From contig NC_081407.1 of assembly GCF_030272615.1 (NCBI RefSeq), positions 264,602,574-264,666,573 on the forward strand: a stretch of 64,000 nt of DNA, read 5' to 3'. Position numbers and translations under genes: made by a program. The DNA comes from Cryptomeria japonica. Taxonomy: Eukaryota > Streptophyta > Pinopsida > Cupressales > Cupressaceae. Below the pieces are notes generated by a model that made no database searches, had not been told where the DNA came from, and worked only from the letters and a program-made list of their open reading frames with translations. Each line of letters begins with the position of its first letter. The stretch's first letter is position 1. This document shows, piece after piece, positions 10,834 through 21,329 of the stretch.

Positions 10834-11892
10834 CTAGTCTTCTCCATCAAGCTGCTCTTCCTCCAAGGAGTAGTACCTTTTATTCATGGCTTCAATCTCG
10901 CCCAATGGAAAAGTAAAATTCCTCAAACTCTCCAACTTATCTATTGCTTCCTTCATTTTATAGGCAAGTAGCGGTATGGCCTCCAAAGTAAATCTATAGT
11001 GCATGAAATCTACCTTCGTGATCTTATCAATGATATTGAAATATGAGTCACTTTGGGTCAGATCAGTAGCTAAGGAAGTCAAAGTTGCATTTATGGTGTC
11101 TTGGAAGCCTTTCTTCCACTCCTCTAAGCTCTTGATTTGTCCTTCGCCTCTCAAAATTGTGGAGATATCCCACTTCTTCAAACCTTGGAAAGAATCAAAC
11201 ATTTTAATCAATGTCATTTTCTCATCTTCAATGTTAGGCAATTCTTTGATTAATAAATTAAAGTTTTTCCATGTTACCCCTACAACTTGGGGTGGAGAGG
11301 CCACATTCTTAACTGCCAGCATGACTTCTTTTAAGTCTTGACCTTTTGGCATCCAAGTAGCCCTAATTGGATGAAAGAATGAAAGAATTTCCTCCAGCTG
11401 ACAGAGGAGCTGTGAAGTCAAAGAATATGAGGTGTGCACCTCGCTTAATTTCTCAATAACTTTATTTGCCACCTTCAAAATTGAAGTCTTTCTGATTTCA
11501 AAACAATTGTTCTCAGCTTCATCCTTGACTCTCTGTATTTCTTTATTCATTTTTTCCAATTCTTCAGACCTAATTCCTCCTGAAGAATTTGTTGTTACTT
11601 TCTTTATTTTCTCCTTCAATGTGCAATTTTCAATGAACAATTTATTGTAATTTGCATTGAGAGATACATGCATATCCTTTAATCTCAAATTCTTTTTCTC
11701 AAGATCATCTACTGATAATTGAGAAAACCGGACCACATGTGATGTGATTGCTATGGCCTCTGATGCAGTTGTGTCTTCAAAGGTCCTAATTATTGCATAC
11801 CCTATCTTTTGTTGTCCACCTTGTAGAAACATAGGCTTTTGGACATTGGACGCCTTTGACCATAGAGAAAAATCCTTTAGTCCTACACTCAC
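10834..11892 (-). CDS. Unrecognised coiled-coil protein segment (352 codons)
   Basis: Longest open piece of a minus-strand coding block that starts near 12939. Residues about 60-160 are heptad-like and charged (VDDLEKKNLRLKDM, EELEKMNKEIQRVKDEAE), so probably coiled-coil. The C-terminal half is mixed alpha-helical (LKEVMLAVKNVASPPQVVGV, SFQGLKKWDISTILRGEGQ) and the last residues are acidic (EEEQLDGED, stop TAG at 10834). I recognise no enzyme motif. The position in a transposon-rich tract and the general style suggest an ORF of a non-autonomous LTR element, but this is inference. The upstream pieces 11978-12939 belong to the same block, broken by frameshifts and stops. Confidence 0.5.
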   Translation of the reverse strand: MSVGLKDFSLWSKASNVQKPMFLQGGQQKIGYAIIRTFEDTTASEAIAITSHVVRFSQLSVDDLEKKNLRLKDMHVSLNANYNKLFIENCTLKEKIKKVTTNSSGGIRSEELEKMNKEIQRVKDEAENNCFEIRKTSILKVANKVIEKLSEVHTSYSLTSQLLCQLEEILSFFHPIRATWMPKGQDLKEVMLAVKNVASPPQVVGVTWKNFNLLIKELPNIEDEKMTLIKMFDSFQGLKKWDISTILRGEGQIKSLEEWKKGFQDTINATLTSLATDLTQSDSYFNIIDKITKVDFMHYRFTLEAIPLLAYKMKEAIDKLESLRNFTFPLGEIEAMNKRYYSLEEEQLDGED

Positions 11893-11977
11893 CCCAGACC
11901 CATGATCTTTGAACTCTTACAAAATTGGCATCCTTCTACCACATAATCTGATCTAACAAAAAGATTTTCTCAAAGTC

Positions 11978-12340
11978 CTAGCTAAGGACAAGAAGCATGC
12001 CACTATTTCTAATCATCTCCCTGCCTTCCTCAAGGGTGCATCTAAAGCTATTCCTATTAAAATTTCTCATTTCCTCATTAGATGAATCCTTCAACTTTTC
12101 CCTAAGCCAAAAATATTTGAACTCGGGTGAGTTCACAAAATTGTCATCTGCTATGAAGTTTTTTGAGGAAATGATCCTTTCATCATCCGCCTCCTCAACA
12201 GATATTGAATTCGGGATAATGGCTCTATCTGATTCATTTAGGATCTCAGTATCCTCATCTTCATGGAATGTTTCTCGAGGGGGAGAAGGGGGTGGCACAT
12301 TTGTATCAAAATCCACCTGGTCATCTACAAAATTAGACAT
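11978..12340 (-). CDS. Unrecognised acidic segment of the same coding block
   Basis: 120 codons with a Pro-rich start (FDTNVPPPSPPRE) and an acidic middle (EDEDTEILNESD). It ends SSNEEMRNFNRNSFRCTLEE and stops at 11978. Sequence between here and 11892 (FVRVQ, WVWG) looks like degraded coding sequence linking to the next piece. In the same frame as the 12383-12709 piece, which lies immediately upstream across a stop. Function unknown. Confidence 0.4.
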   Translation of the reverse strand: MSNFVDDQVDFDTNVPPPSPPRETFHEDEDTEILNESDRAIIPNSISVEEADDERIISSKNFIADDNFVNSPEFKYFWLREKLKDSSNEEMRNFNRNSFRCTLEEGREMIRNSGMLLVLS

Positions 12341-12382
12341 TTTTGTCTTTCCCTTTTCAACCCTCCTGACCTGTTTAGTTTC

Positions 12383-12709
12383 CTACCCAGAGGTTCCCAG
12401 AGATTTCTTTTCAATTATTGTTGTATGCCCCTTCACCTTGTATACTATAGGGGCAGGGTCAATAGACCTTGTCTCAAATTTAACCCCTTTATCCCTGACA
12501 TCCCTTCTCTCCATTTCCATTTTTATTATATCATCTGCCTTTCTAATCATGAAAGACATCCTGGCAAAATCATTGTGGAATTCCCTGTAAAAACCTTCAA
12601 AATTTGGATCCTCTTGCTTTGTTTCCCGCTCAAGCTTCTTCATGAGCTCCCATTTCTTCTTGTGTTGTTCTACTTCAGCAAAGTGATAATTCTTATTAAA
12701 TCCTCTCAC
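12383..12709 (-). CDS. Unrecognised charged helical segment of the same block
   Basis: 108 codons, Lys/Glu-rich and probably helical (EQHKKKWELMKKLERETKQE, DDIIKMEMERRDVRDKG). It overlaps the 12706-12939 frame by four bases (ATGA-type overlap), which here more likely marks a frameshift within one degraded gene than two genes. Separated from the next piece downstream by a single stop at 12383. Confidence 0.4.
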   Translation of the reverse strand: MRGFNKNYHFAEVEQHKKKWELMKKLERETKQEDPNFEGFYREFHNDFARMSFMIRKADDIIKMEMERRDVRDKGVKFETRSIDPAPIVYKVKGHTTIIEKKSLGTSG

Positions 12710-12939
12710 TCATCAAATGAATGAAAATATCCCTTCTCCTTTAGCTTGTACACTCTGAGGTCATTTACACATCCCTCAGGGTCAAAATGTTGAGCTTGGG
12801 CAACCTTCAATGTGTAATTTTTTACTAGGAAATCCTGCACCTTTTCCAAGGTATCACATCCTACAATGAATTCTTCAAAATTGATCACCCTGGGGAGGAG
12901 TCTCCCTTTCTTATCCATTGTAATTTGTGTCCTCTCCAT
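12706..12939 (-). CDS. N-terminal segment of the unrecognised block
   Basis: 77 codons beginning MERTQITMDKKGRLLPRVIN and containing NFEEFIVGCDTLEKVQDFLV and FDPEGCVNDLRVYKLKEKGY. The ATG at 12939 is the best start for the block because the sequence upstream (12940-13179) is closed in this frame. No known domain recognised. The 7.1-kb insertion at 13180 lies only about 240 bp upstream, so this gene has been separated from its original leader. Confidence 0.4.
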   Translation of the reverse strand: MERTQITMDKKGRLLPRVINFEEFIVGCDTLEKVQDFLVKNYTLKVAQAQHFDPEGCVNDLRVYKLKEKGYFHSFDE

Positions 12940-13174
12940 CCATATTAATTACCAAATTAATTCAATGAATGCTAGCCTAAGAGAGACAAAAAGTGACAAA
13001 ACATGGGGTGCTTTCTCACACCCATATACCCTGATGATAATGTAGTTGCCATACAAAAAGAAGTTTTCAAAATTGTGGATGAAAGCTCCCTCTGGATATA
13101 GCACTCTATCACCCCTGCAACTCCTTATCCTGAAAATTTTAATAATATTTTTTGGTAGCCTGGGTAGCTTGACT

Positions 13175-13179
13175 CCAAG
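13175..13179. repeat. Target site duplication CCAAG (left)
   Basis: CCAAG directly precedes TGTAGTGCCC at 13180 and recurs as CCAAG at 20301-20305 directly after GGGCATTACA. A 5-bp duplication is the length made by LTR-retrotransposon integrases. Confidence 0.75.
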
Positions 13180-13315
13180 TGTAGTGCCCCTCCCTGATTC
13201 ATCTTGTCTTTTTGTACATCAAAGGAATATATTGATCTAGCTTAGTCTACTTTATGATGATTTGATGGTATCATGTTATGTACTAACCCTATTTCATGAT
13301 TGTATTAGATATGAT

Positions 13316-13597
13316 GATGGATCTATATTTGATCATTATTCATGATGGATGATATTGCTTATGGGATTTTGATGATAATATGATTATGCTAACCCTACTA
13401 TATGATTATGATGACTGCATTAATGCTACGATGTTTGTGATTATCTTCTAGTGTCTTCGTGATTAGAGATGATGTCATACCACTCATTGCGAGCACAATA
13501 TGACGTTGCGATTCTCTATCATTTGCTTGATCATTTATGATGTATATGTGTGATATATATATATATATGTATATATGTATATATATATGTATATATG

Positions 13598-13628
<31 letters not shown>

Positions 13629-14097
13629 GTATATATTATGTTTAGTGGTGGATGGAGGATTGCTAGTACCGGACATCAACTCCACCTGGTCTCACAGGTC
13701 TGAGTGTGTCTTTATCCCAATGGCAAGTTGTTGGAGATGGATCTATATTTGATCATTATTCATGATGGATGATATTGCTTATGGGATTTTGATGATAATA
13801 TGATTATGCTAACCCTACTATATGATTATGATGACTGCATTAATGCTACGATGTTTGTGATTATCTTCTAGTGTCTTCGTGATTAGAGATGATGTCATAC
13901 CACTCATTGCGAGCATGATATGACGTTGCGATTCTCTATCATTTGCTTGATCATTTATGATGTATATGTGATATATATATATATATATATGTATTTATTA
14001 TGTTTAGTGGTGGATGGAGGATTGCTAGTACCGGACATCAACTCCACCTGGTCTCATAGGTCTGAGTGTGTCTTTATCCCAATGGCAAGTTGTTGGA
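13316..14097. repeat. 420-bp tandem duplication containing (AT/GT)n
   Basis: Copy 1 (13316-13735) and copy 2 (13736-14097) are almost identical apart from a few substitutions and the length of an internal TATATA/TATATG microsatellite (13553-13638 versus 13968-13992), which accounts for the 58-bp length difference. The near identity means the duplication is young or gene-converted. Open frames across the microsatellite encode only Tyr-Ile repeats. Confidence 0.93.
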
Positions 14098-15468
14098 GAT
14101 GGAATGTGTTTCCCTCTCATACTCTAGGCTTAAGTTGATACCCTTGTCAATTAGTGTCTTGGCTTGAGTCGTTGGTCTGTGTCATGTGGTATGTTGTTCA
14201 ACCTTATGTCAGGTTGCCTTGTGAGTTTGTGATTGTTTATTAATTAATAATTAATCGGTTTATATAGTTTATCAATATTAAATTAAATCAATGGATTACA
14301 TTAATATTTAATATTAATGTGCGTTTATTATTATTAGAGAATTATTATTCATTAATGTTCATTTTATGGATTTATTATTTTATTAGTTATTTCGAATTAT
14401 GGAAATTAATTAATCAAATTACTGCTTATAGCCATTGGCGTAAATTATTAAATAATGGTTAGTACGAATACAATATATTTATACATATTTATTTACTAGG
14501 AGTTTATAATTGATTAATAATTAAATTGGTGGAATTATATTAATTGAGTATTTATGCTTATCAGTACATCAATCTATTTATTTATTATTTATTTGATTAT
14601 TTTATATGTATATGTATATTTAATTATTTGTTTATTGTTTATCTATTTATTTATTTTTGGCTCATCTATTTATTGGTTATTTATTGTAAATAAGTAATTG
14701 GTGGATGGGTATTTATGTATGTTCATACATTTATTTATTCATCTTCTTTATTGATTATTTATTTATTTGCATTTTTTGTTTTATTTATTTGTTATTATTT
14801 ATGTACCTACCCCTTGTTATGATTATCTCTCTTGGGAGTTGTGATTGTGAGGATAATATTATTTATTTATTTATTTATATTAATTATGGTTTTATATTTA
14901 ATTGGAGCATTTATTTATATTGTCTTTGATTTATTTTATTGGGCTTTAATTTATTATTACTATTACATTCTCTTGTTACTAATTGAGTAATTAAATATTA
15001 TGTATATACCTACCCTATTAGTTTATTGTTTGAGATTTGAGGGTAAGTAAATAGTATTATTTTATATTCTTACCTCGATTTTTGGAAGGGGGTTGGTATA
15101 GAATATATTTTATTGGAATATTTTGATTGACGGATATTCTTCTGTAGTTTTGAATGAGATTCTATTTATTGGCTTTGTGAGCATTTTTGTGGGTGTGCTT
15201 TTGGATATTTTTCTGCAACTTTTGGATTTTAGAATTGCTTGGAGTGAGAATTGCTTGGTTGGGTTAAATTTTGAAAATCTTGTTGGTTTGGATTTTTTCT
15301 CTTCTACAATTGCATTACCATCACTCTACTTCTAGGTTGGAGATCTTTTTCCATTCTTGCATTTTTTTTTTTGAAAAGAGATGTTTTCTCCATGACTGCT
15401 AAAAGATCTTTTAGGGAGATTTGGGAATGAATGATTATTCTATTATCAGTAATTGGGAGTAATATTTT
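14098..15468. other. T-rich non-coding sequence
   Basis: Strongly AT-biased sequence dominated by ATTTATTTATT-type runs (14250-14960). Short open frames here are low-complexity Phe/Ile/Tyr strings. No gene, PBS or polypurine tract was seen. Probably LTR or untranslated sequence of the 13180-20300 insertion. Confidence 0.5.
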
Positions 15469-15768
15469 GGGGAAAAGATTTATATATGATTTTATGAATA
15501 TGTGTGTTGTATTGCCGAAAGAGGGCATTTGTGTATGTTGATATGTTGATTATAAGTTGGTTGTGAACGTATTGTGGTAATGGTTAGTTTTGTGAGGTTT
15601 ATTTGTTGTTGCATACCCTGGGAAAAAGATTTATATATGATTTTATGAATATGTGTGTTGTATTGCCGAAAAAGGGCATTTGTGTATGTTGATATGTTGA
15701 TTATAAGTTGGTTGTGAATGTATTGTGGTAATGGTTAGTTTTGTGAGGTTTACTTGTTGTTGCATACC
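15469..15768. repeat. 150-bp tandem duplication
   Basis: GGGGAAAAGATTTATATATG... to GTTGTTGCATACCCT (15469-15618) is repeated at 15619-15768 with only a few changes (for example AAAGAGGGC versus AAAAAGGGC, GAACGTATT versus GAATGTATT). Confidence 0.93.
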
Positions 15769-16919
15769 CTATCTTGTGTCCATTTGGTTTGATTAGATCT
15801 GGAGTGGCTATGTCAGCAATATTTTATGTGCAATTTATTATCGGTATAAGTTGGAATTCTTGGATGCATTGTATTGTTGGCCTTATCAAGGCTTTATTTT
15901 GGTTTCTTATTGGCTTTTAGTGACTTTTGGATCATATTTATGCCATTGTAAGGCTCGTGCCCGAATCTGGGCAAATTTGAGTATCTTTGTATCCCGTTTT
16001 TTGTGAGTTGGTCCTGTTGGGTCTCAAATCAACAGATTGGATAGGTTCTAAGGAAATGCCAGTCCCTATGGTCAAACCCTCCAATTGACTTGGCCAACAT
16101 GTAGAGTGAACCTGTTTGGTTGCTTACTCTCTCACTTTAGGCTCTGCAGGACCTAGGCGGGTATACCTATTCACTGAATGTCTCCAATAAACAGTGCTTT
16201 TTATAGCAGATATGTTATCCTAATCTGATATCTCCTGATCTTGAAATGGCATGAGTTCCTTGAATGGAGATATAGCAGATGAGTTCAAGATTGTTGTTAT
16301 GATAATTGTTTGCTTTATGTTTCTTAATTACTTCTATAGCTGTCAAAATGAAGAAATGATGAGGGTAATTTGTAATTTAGCCAGTGCCTTCTTCGTTAAT
16401 TGGGTTGCAGAGTCATTACAATTTTCTTCAGGACTTATGGTGCGAATCTACGAGACAGTTTTTAATTCATCCCTTATGAACCTGTCAGTTACTATTTCTG
16501 TTAAAACCAAATGAATGCTTGTATTATATGCTGATTGAGTGAATTTAACCCTACCCTTAAGGGACCAGTCAATTAAGCTTTGCAAGGAACAATTACAATC
16601 CGCAAGCAAAACTTTTGTTGCAACATTATAACATAAAGCATAGATTTGATCTTAAGAACATGAATAACCTTATCTTTATCAGACAATATCACAGACGATT
16701 GCCAAAAGAAAATGAAATAATCCACAACACACATGCAGGGAAACAATTGATCAAGATTTGTATTCCATTATAGTTCGTACACAGAAGACTTACAGGCTGT
16801 CGTTCTTTCGCTCTTAATCCTATCTAATATCTCCCCCCTACATTACAAAAATCATTCTCATATATATATGAGGATGAAAGCTCTTCACGAAGAGACACGA
16901 CCCTTTACAATATTAATCA
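15769..16919. other. Non-coding sequence with a segment shared with 9.6-9.8 kb
   Basis: About 16018-16215 is homologous to 9591-9830: CTCAAATCAACAGAT, a lightly changed CTTTAGGCTCTGCAGGACCT motif, and TATAGCAGATATG appear in the same order. The rest, up to the stop of the 89-codon ORF, is AT-rich. It includes ACTTACAGGCTG (16790) and TATATATATGAGG (16860) and could be the 3' region of that ORF's unit. Confidence 0.45.
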
Positions 16920-17189
16920 TTAACTTTGGATATTTCTAAACTTAAGTAAAAAGAGATTTAAGAGCCCCAAATGATGAATGTAATCATCGTCTTTGAATGT
17001 TTTGATTCGAGGAGTTTGCTTCTTCAATTCATCCCCCAGCGACAGATACTTGAATATTATCTGGTTGACAGTAGGGGCCATATCCTTACTCCGATCAATC
17101 TCTGACAAGGCCCAATCCTTGACGCTGATGAGTTCTTTTCGTAGATCCTCCAAGGATATCACCTCTCCTTCCTTGTAGACGGAAGGCAT
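16920..17189 (-). CDS. Short unrecognised ORF (89 codons)
   Basis: Encodes a helical charged peptide (VISLEDLRKELISVKDWALS, LGDELKKQTPRIKTFKDDDY). The same frame is open a little further upstream (ELDDDKPVG), so the ATG is only the best guess. Unknown function; possibly the remnant of a larger transposon ORF such as the coiled-coil block at 10.8-12.9 kb, although I see no direct similarity. The sequence upstream on the same strand is the TCGATGAA cluster, which would be its leader. Confidence 0.3.
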   Translation of the reverse strand: MPSVYKEGEVISLEDLRKELISVKDWALSEIDRSKDMAPTVNQIIFKYLSLGDELKKQTPRIKTFKDDDYIHHLGLLNLFLLKFRNIQS

Positions 17190-17392
17190 TCCAACGGGTT
17201 TATCATCATCTAATTCTTACAAAAATTCACTCAATTCAACTGTAATCGAATGGGCAACTTGTGCACAGTTAATGTTCTGCATCTACAACGGCTACTCAAG
17301 TGTTTAAACTTAATTGCAGATGTGACACTTTTCAATTGGGCCTTTAACTCTTTCGCGGGAAGTACAGTTCACTCAAAGTGCGCACATTTCAA

Positions 17393-17945
17393 GTCATCGA
17401 TGAAACCCTTGTCTTCGGCCGAGTGTGTAAACCTTCCATCGAAAGCTCATTTTCTTCGATACAATTGTTTCGGTGAACAGCTCATGTCGAGAGGCCGCTT
17501 TTAAGACTCATCGAAATCACTCTTTCATCGAAAGACCCCTTTTTCGATAAGTCGCTCGCAAGTTTCATCGATGTCATACTTTTGATGAGTTTCTTTCTTC
17601 GGTGTAGGCTTATGCGCGTTCATCGATATCCCTTTTTCATCGATATCCTTCTTTATCGATGAAACAGCCTTACTTTTGTTCGACACTACGTTCATCGATG
17701 AAAACTTGCATTTCGATGAATGCCTTTTGAGTTTCTTCGGTAATGACATTCCTTCAAAATCACCCTTTTGCCTTTATCGCTTTTTGCTTTTACCTTTTCG
17801 ATGAAACTTGGAGTATTGATGAGCGGTTTCCTGCGTTCATCGAAGGTAATTTTTTGCCAAAATACCCTTGCTTAGTGCTTTATATGCCCTGTGTCGATGA
17901 AAACACTCTTTCGATGAAACTTCCTCTGCAGTGCTCGATACAGTT
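17393..17945. repeat. TCGATGAA/TTCATCGA motif cluster
   Basis: Within about 550 bp there are roughly 20 copies or near-copies of TCGATGAA or its reverse complement, many extended to TTCATCGATGAA around the palindrome ATCGAT, spaced by 10-40 bp of unrelated T-rich sequence. It is not a tandem repeat because the spacers differ. It lies upstream, in the sense of transcription, of the minus-strand ORF at 16920-17189. Confidence 0.75.
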
Positions 17946-18600
17946 TACTGGCCGAAATATCCATTAGTCTTCACGCTTATGGAAACATACATTATTATTT
18001 TTATTTTTTTTATTTTCAAAAATAGTGCTCAACAGGTCCCTTGTTGCAATAGCGCTACTCTAGGATCTAATAGTGCCAAAAGTAGTGTCAACAGATTTCT
18101 GGGTTGGTTTTTGAGTCTCTCAGTTGATTTCTTTGCTTGGTCTTCATTCCAGAGGCTTGTTTTATTATCTTTGAAGGTTTGGGGGCACTGTGTCATTCAT
18201 TTGTGATGTGTGTGAATCTATTTGGGCTCCAGCAAGTGCTTTTGTGCTTGTCCATTGAGGTTTTGATATGTTGCTCTAGCAAGTTGAGTGATTCCTTACT
18301 GTTGAGGATGGTTAATTGTAGCTCCAACGAGAGGTTATGTTGTGCCTCATTGTGGTGGATCATTCTATGTTATTGGATTCATGTTTTTCCCCTATTTATG
18401 TGTATTTGACATTCTTGGGGATCTCTTTATTGTTGAATTTTGGCATTATGAGCTCATGTCTTGATCCTTGCTAAGTTTATGTCGATGACTATCTTTGTGA
18501 TTTGGTTGTATTAGTTTTGTAATTAGTTTTGGATGCTTTCCATGTTGAAATTCGTGTTATTTTTTTATGTGTTACACTATGGATTGGCATATGATTAGGG
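17946..18600. other. Non-coding T/G-rich sequence
   Basis: Short plus-strand frames (to 18409) are Leu/Phe/Cys-rich without recognisable motifs and are probably chance openings. No other structure seen. Confidence 0.4.
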
Positions 18601-20300
18601 GGAGTGGGATTCCTTGTGATGACCGAGGTCACGTGAGTTAGGTTGCTTGGCACCTAGACCGCCAGGGCACATTGGGAGTTTTCCTTTTTGTAATTTAGTG
18701 ATAATATTTAATAATTGATTGGGTTTAGGTTTCACCTAATAAGATAATTCTATTTGGTTTGGGCCATATGAGATGGCGAGCTGATCTCTATTGTACTCAC
18801 ATAGGTTGAGATGGCTCCACATGTCTGTTAAGAGATTGTTTTCACCATTTTTTTGTGAGGGTAGCTTGTATGTTGATTAGGAGTATGGATTGCTCTTCTT
18901 TGTGAGGATAGCATACATGTCTACTATGGGTGCATATCTACCTTCTTTGTGAGGCTAGCATGTAGGAACCTGACTAGTAAGGATGGCCATATTACCTTCT
19001 ATATGAGGATAGCATGTGATGAGACTCTAGCCCTACATGTGACCATGTCCATATGCCATGATTTAGTGTACACCTCTAGAAGAGTTTATTGTTGATTTCA
19101 GCCTTGTGTTGTCATGTGATTATTGTTGTGTTGAGTTCATTATGCGCTATGTTGAGTCCCATGGTTGTTAGGTGTCAACCTAGGTCTTGAGTGAGAGTTG
19201 GAGCCTCATGTCATCTCCTAGCACGGGGGGTGGTTCCTATTTGGTTCCATATGGTCAGGTGGTTTGATGCCTTCTTCCATTGGGATATTATTCTTCTTGG
19301 ATATTAGCGTGTGTGGATTGGATTCTTGGATTCTTCATTATGTGGATATTCTTGGGAGCTGATTTCTATGTACTTGAAATACAAAACATTTTATCATGAT
19401 TATTTGTATTTGTAGATGAGATTATGTGCCCCTAAGTTATGTATATTCATGTATTTGTTGATGTAATTCAAAGGGAATATGATGTAGTAGTTTAGGAGGA
19501 GTTCTCATTGTATATTCATTGATATATTGGATACTCATTTATGTAATGTTAGAGTATTGCTTTTATGTGAAAGAAAGAGATAGTATTTGTATGTTTGTAT
19601 TGTGTGAAATTGTAAGATGGAATTGTATGTATGACCTTAAGGAAAATTTAAGATTTGTTATAGACCTTGTTTAAGTAATGGAAATCATTTAGGTGTGATG
19701 GATTATATTGCTTAGGAGATTGAGCTTCTTGGCTTAGAGATTTTTAGTAAAAACTTAAAGGATATTTTAGTCTTTTTAAAGAGAGTGGTTATATTATCCA
19801 TGTTTCTTTTATGATGAATGAAAGAATGGAAATTAGGAGTATTTGATTTGGTAGTTTCTAAAAGAATCTAAAGAGTATGTTATGTGACTAAGTTATGCAT
19901 ATGTGTTAAGGATTTATCATAGTTGTATGGAAAGTAAATGAATAGATGGATAATAGAATATGATGTTCTAAGATGAATATGAGATGTGTTAAGATTTTGT
20001 CAAGTAGCGACGTTGAGATACCCTAGCGAATGGATTTGCATTTTATGAGTTTATATAGAGTTATATTAATGATTCAATGGTTATTTTGATTGCGTAATAT
20101 GATTCTATGGTTATGCTCTTGTTAATTTATGTATTCATGTATATAGTTAACGATGCATTGATGAATAATGGTAGTAATGTTGCATTAATAAATGCTAGTA
20201 ATAGTGTAGTTGTAATGGTTATCTTAAAAGAAGAAAAAATTATCTCTATTTATTGGTAGATTTTGGTTTAATTCTCTAGGGTATTTTGGCGGGCATTACA
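18601..20300. other. Terminal non-coding part of the 7.1-kb insertion
   Basis: Begins with a more G/C-rich block (GATGACCGAGGTCACGTGAG; note the inverted GTGA/TCAC and the CACGTG E-box-like core). Between 18849 and 19017 are four copies of a TTCTTTGTGAGGATAGCAT-like motif about 50 bp apart. From 19.4 to 20.3 kb the sequence is AT-rich with no ORF and ends in GGGCATTACA. Confidence 0.5.
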
Positions 20301-21329
20301 CCAAGCCTTATCAAAAAAATTTGTTAACACTATTTCAAGTTGAAGTCCATGGGACAAATTTTGGTCGGGGATCCTCTTTCCTTTTCGCCTTCCAGCTGCG
20401 CTCAGCATACATGCCAAGTGTCATCTTAGTGTTGCTCCCGATGACCCATTTTTTATGTTCAAGGTTTGAAGGAACACGGATCTGCCAAGTGGCTCTATTT
20501 TGATGACTCGACATTCTATTGGAACCCACCCTGCATCTTGAGAAAGATAGGGACACATGGTGTCTCTGCGCTGCCTGTATTATTTCTGTTTGTATGCCCT
20601 TTTGCAGATGTCCTCAGAGCTGCTACGTATTTTCTATGGTGAGTTGTCCGTCAAGCTGCGGTTTGCACAAAATATTGTTTGTTCGGGCAAGAGTGAAGGT
20701 TACCATGGTAGGGTGGAAGTAACAACCCCAGAAGCAATTTTGTTGGGTGTGTTCTTGCGAGATGCCATGGTAGTGTTTTCTATTTTAGAGGCGGTTGTGC
20801 ATGGTTGGTGGATGTTTTGAGCTGTTAGCGGAGCTGAGGGATCTATTTATGCTTTGGTTTTCCCTGTTTTAGGGTTTCAGAACTTTTAAAGAAAAATAAC
20901 AATTAAGTATCTTTGATAGAATTTTAGCCTTTTAGTTGTTGTTTTTTCTAAGGAAAGGATAATCAAACTATGCCTACGGCCTTTGTGATGCCTCTTTTCA
21001 GTATGCTTTGATAGTTTTTTGTGCTTTCCTGTAATTCTGATGACTTTAGAGATATATATCTACTACTCTACTGATTAAACTATGTTTTGCACTGATTATC
21101 TGGTGGATGCGTGATTTATATTTCTTTATGTTTTCAAGGGATCTTGATTGTGTCTTAATTGTGGCTTTGTTCGGATATGTAGATTGTTGAATGAGCTTTA
21201 AAACCATGTCTCTGGGTTTTATATGTTGTTAATTCTTTTACAAAATGTTCTGGCACATCGCCTCAATAGTTTAGATCATTTTGCTTTAAGCTCCTTCTTT
21301 CCCTTTTCCACAATCATCAGGAAGAGATG
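20301..21329. other. Sequence between the insertion and the 21.3-kb coding block
   Basis: Starts with the right CCAAG duplication (20301-20305). Opposed short frames at 20321-20820 have no recognisable motif; a minus-strand reading (20556-20335) is basic but unassignable. This stretch once adjoined 13179, so it lies between two minus-strand coding blocks (21330-23004 upstream, 10834-12939 downstream) and could be a degraded linker between them. Confidence 0.35.

Larger units (their letters stand above)
13180..20300. mobile_element. 7.1-kb TSD-flanked insertion with LTR-type ends
   Basis: The unit begins TGTAGTGCCC and ends GGGCATTACA, a 10-bp inverted terminal match with one mismatch and TG...CA ends. 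It is bounded by the 5-bp duplication CCAAG. This is what one LTR-type insertion leaves: either a very long or internally interrupted solo LTR, or a non-autonomous element whose two LTRs I cannot align. Inside are a 420-bp tandem duplication, a 150-bp duplication, one short minus-strand ORF, a TCGATGAA-motif cluster and T-rich filler. No internal second copy of the terminal sequences was found by eye. Its removal would bring the minus-strand block at 10.8-12.9 kb next to sequence at 20.3 kb. Confidence 0.65.

Noticed and set aside
13398-13752. Tyr-Ile repeat ORFs
   Set aside because: Translation of the TATATG microsatellite within the 420-bp duplication.
20321-20820. Overlapping ORFs on both strands downstream of the 7.1-kb insertion
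   Set aside because: No recognisable motif or codon bias favouring either strand; left as unassigned sequence.
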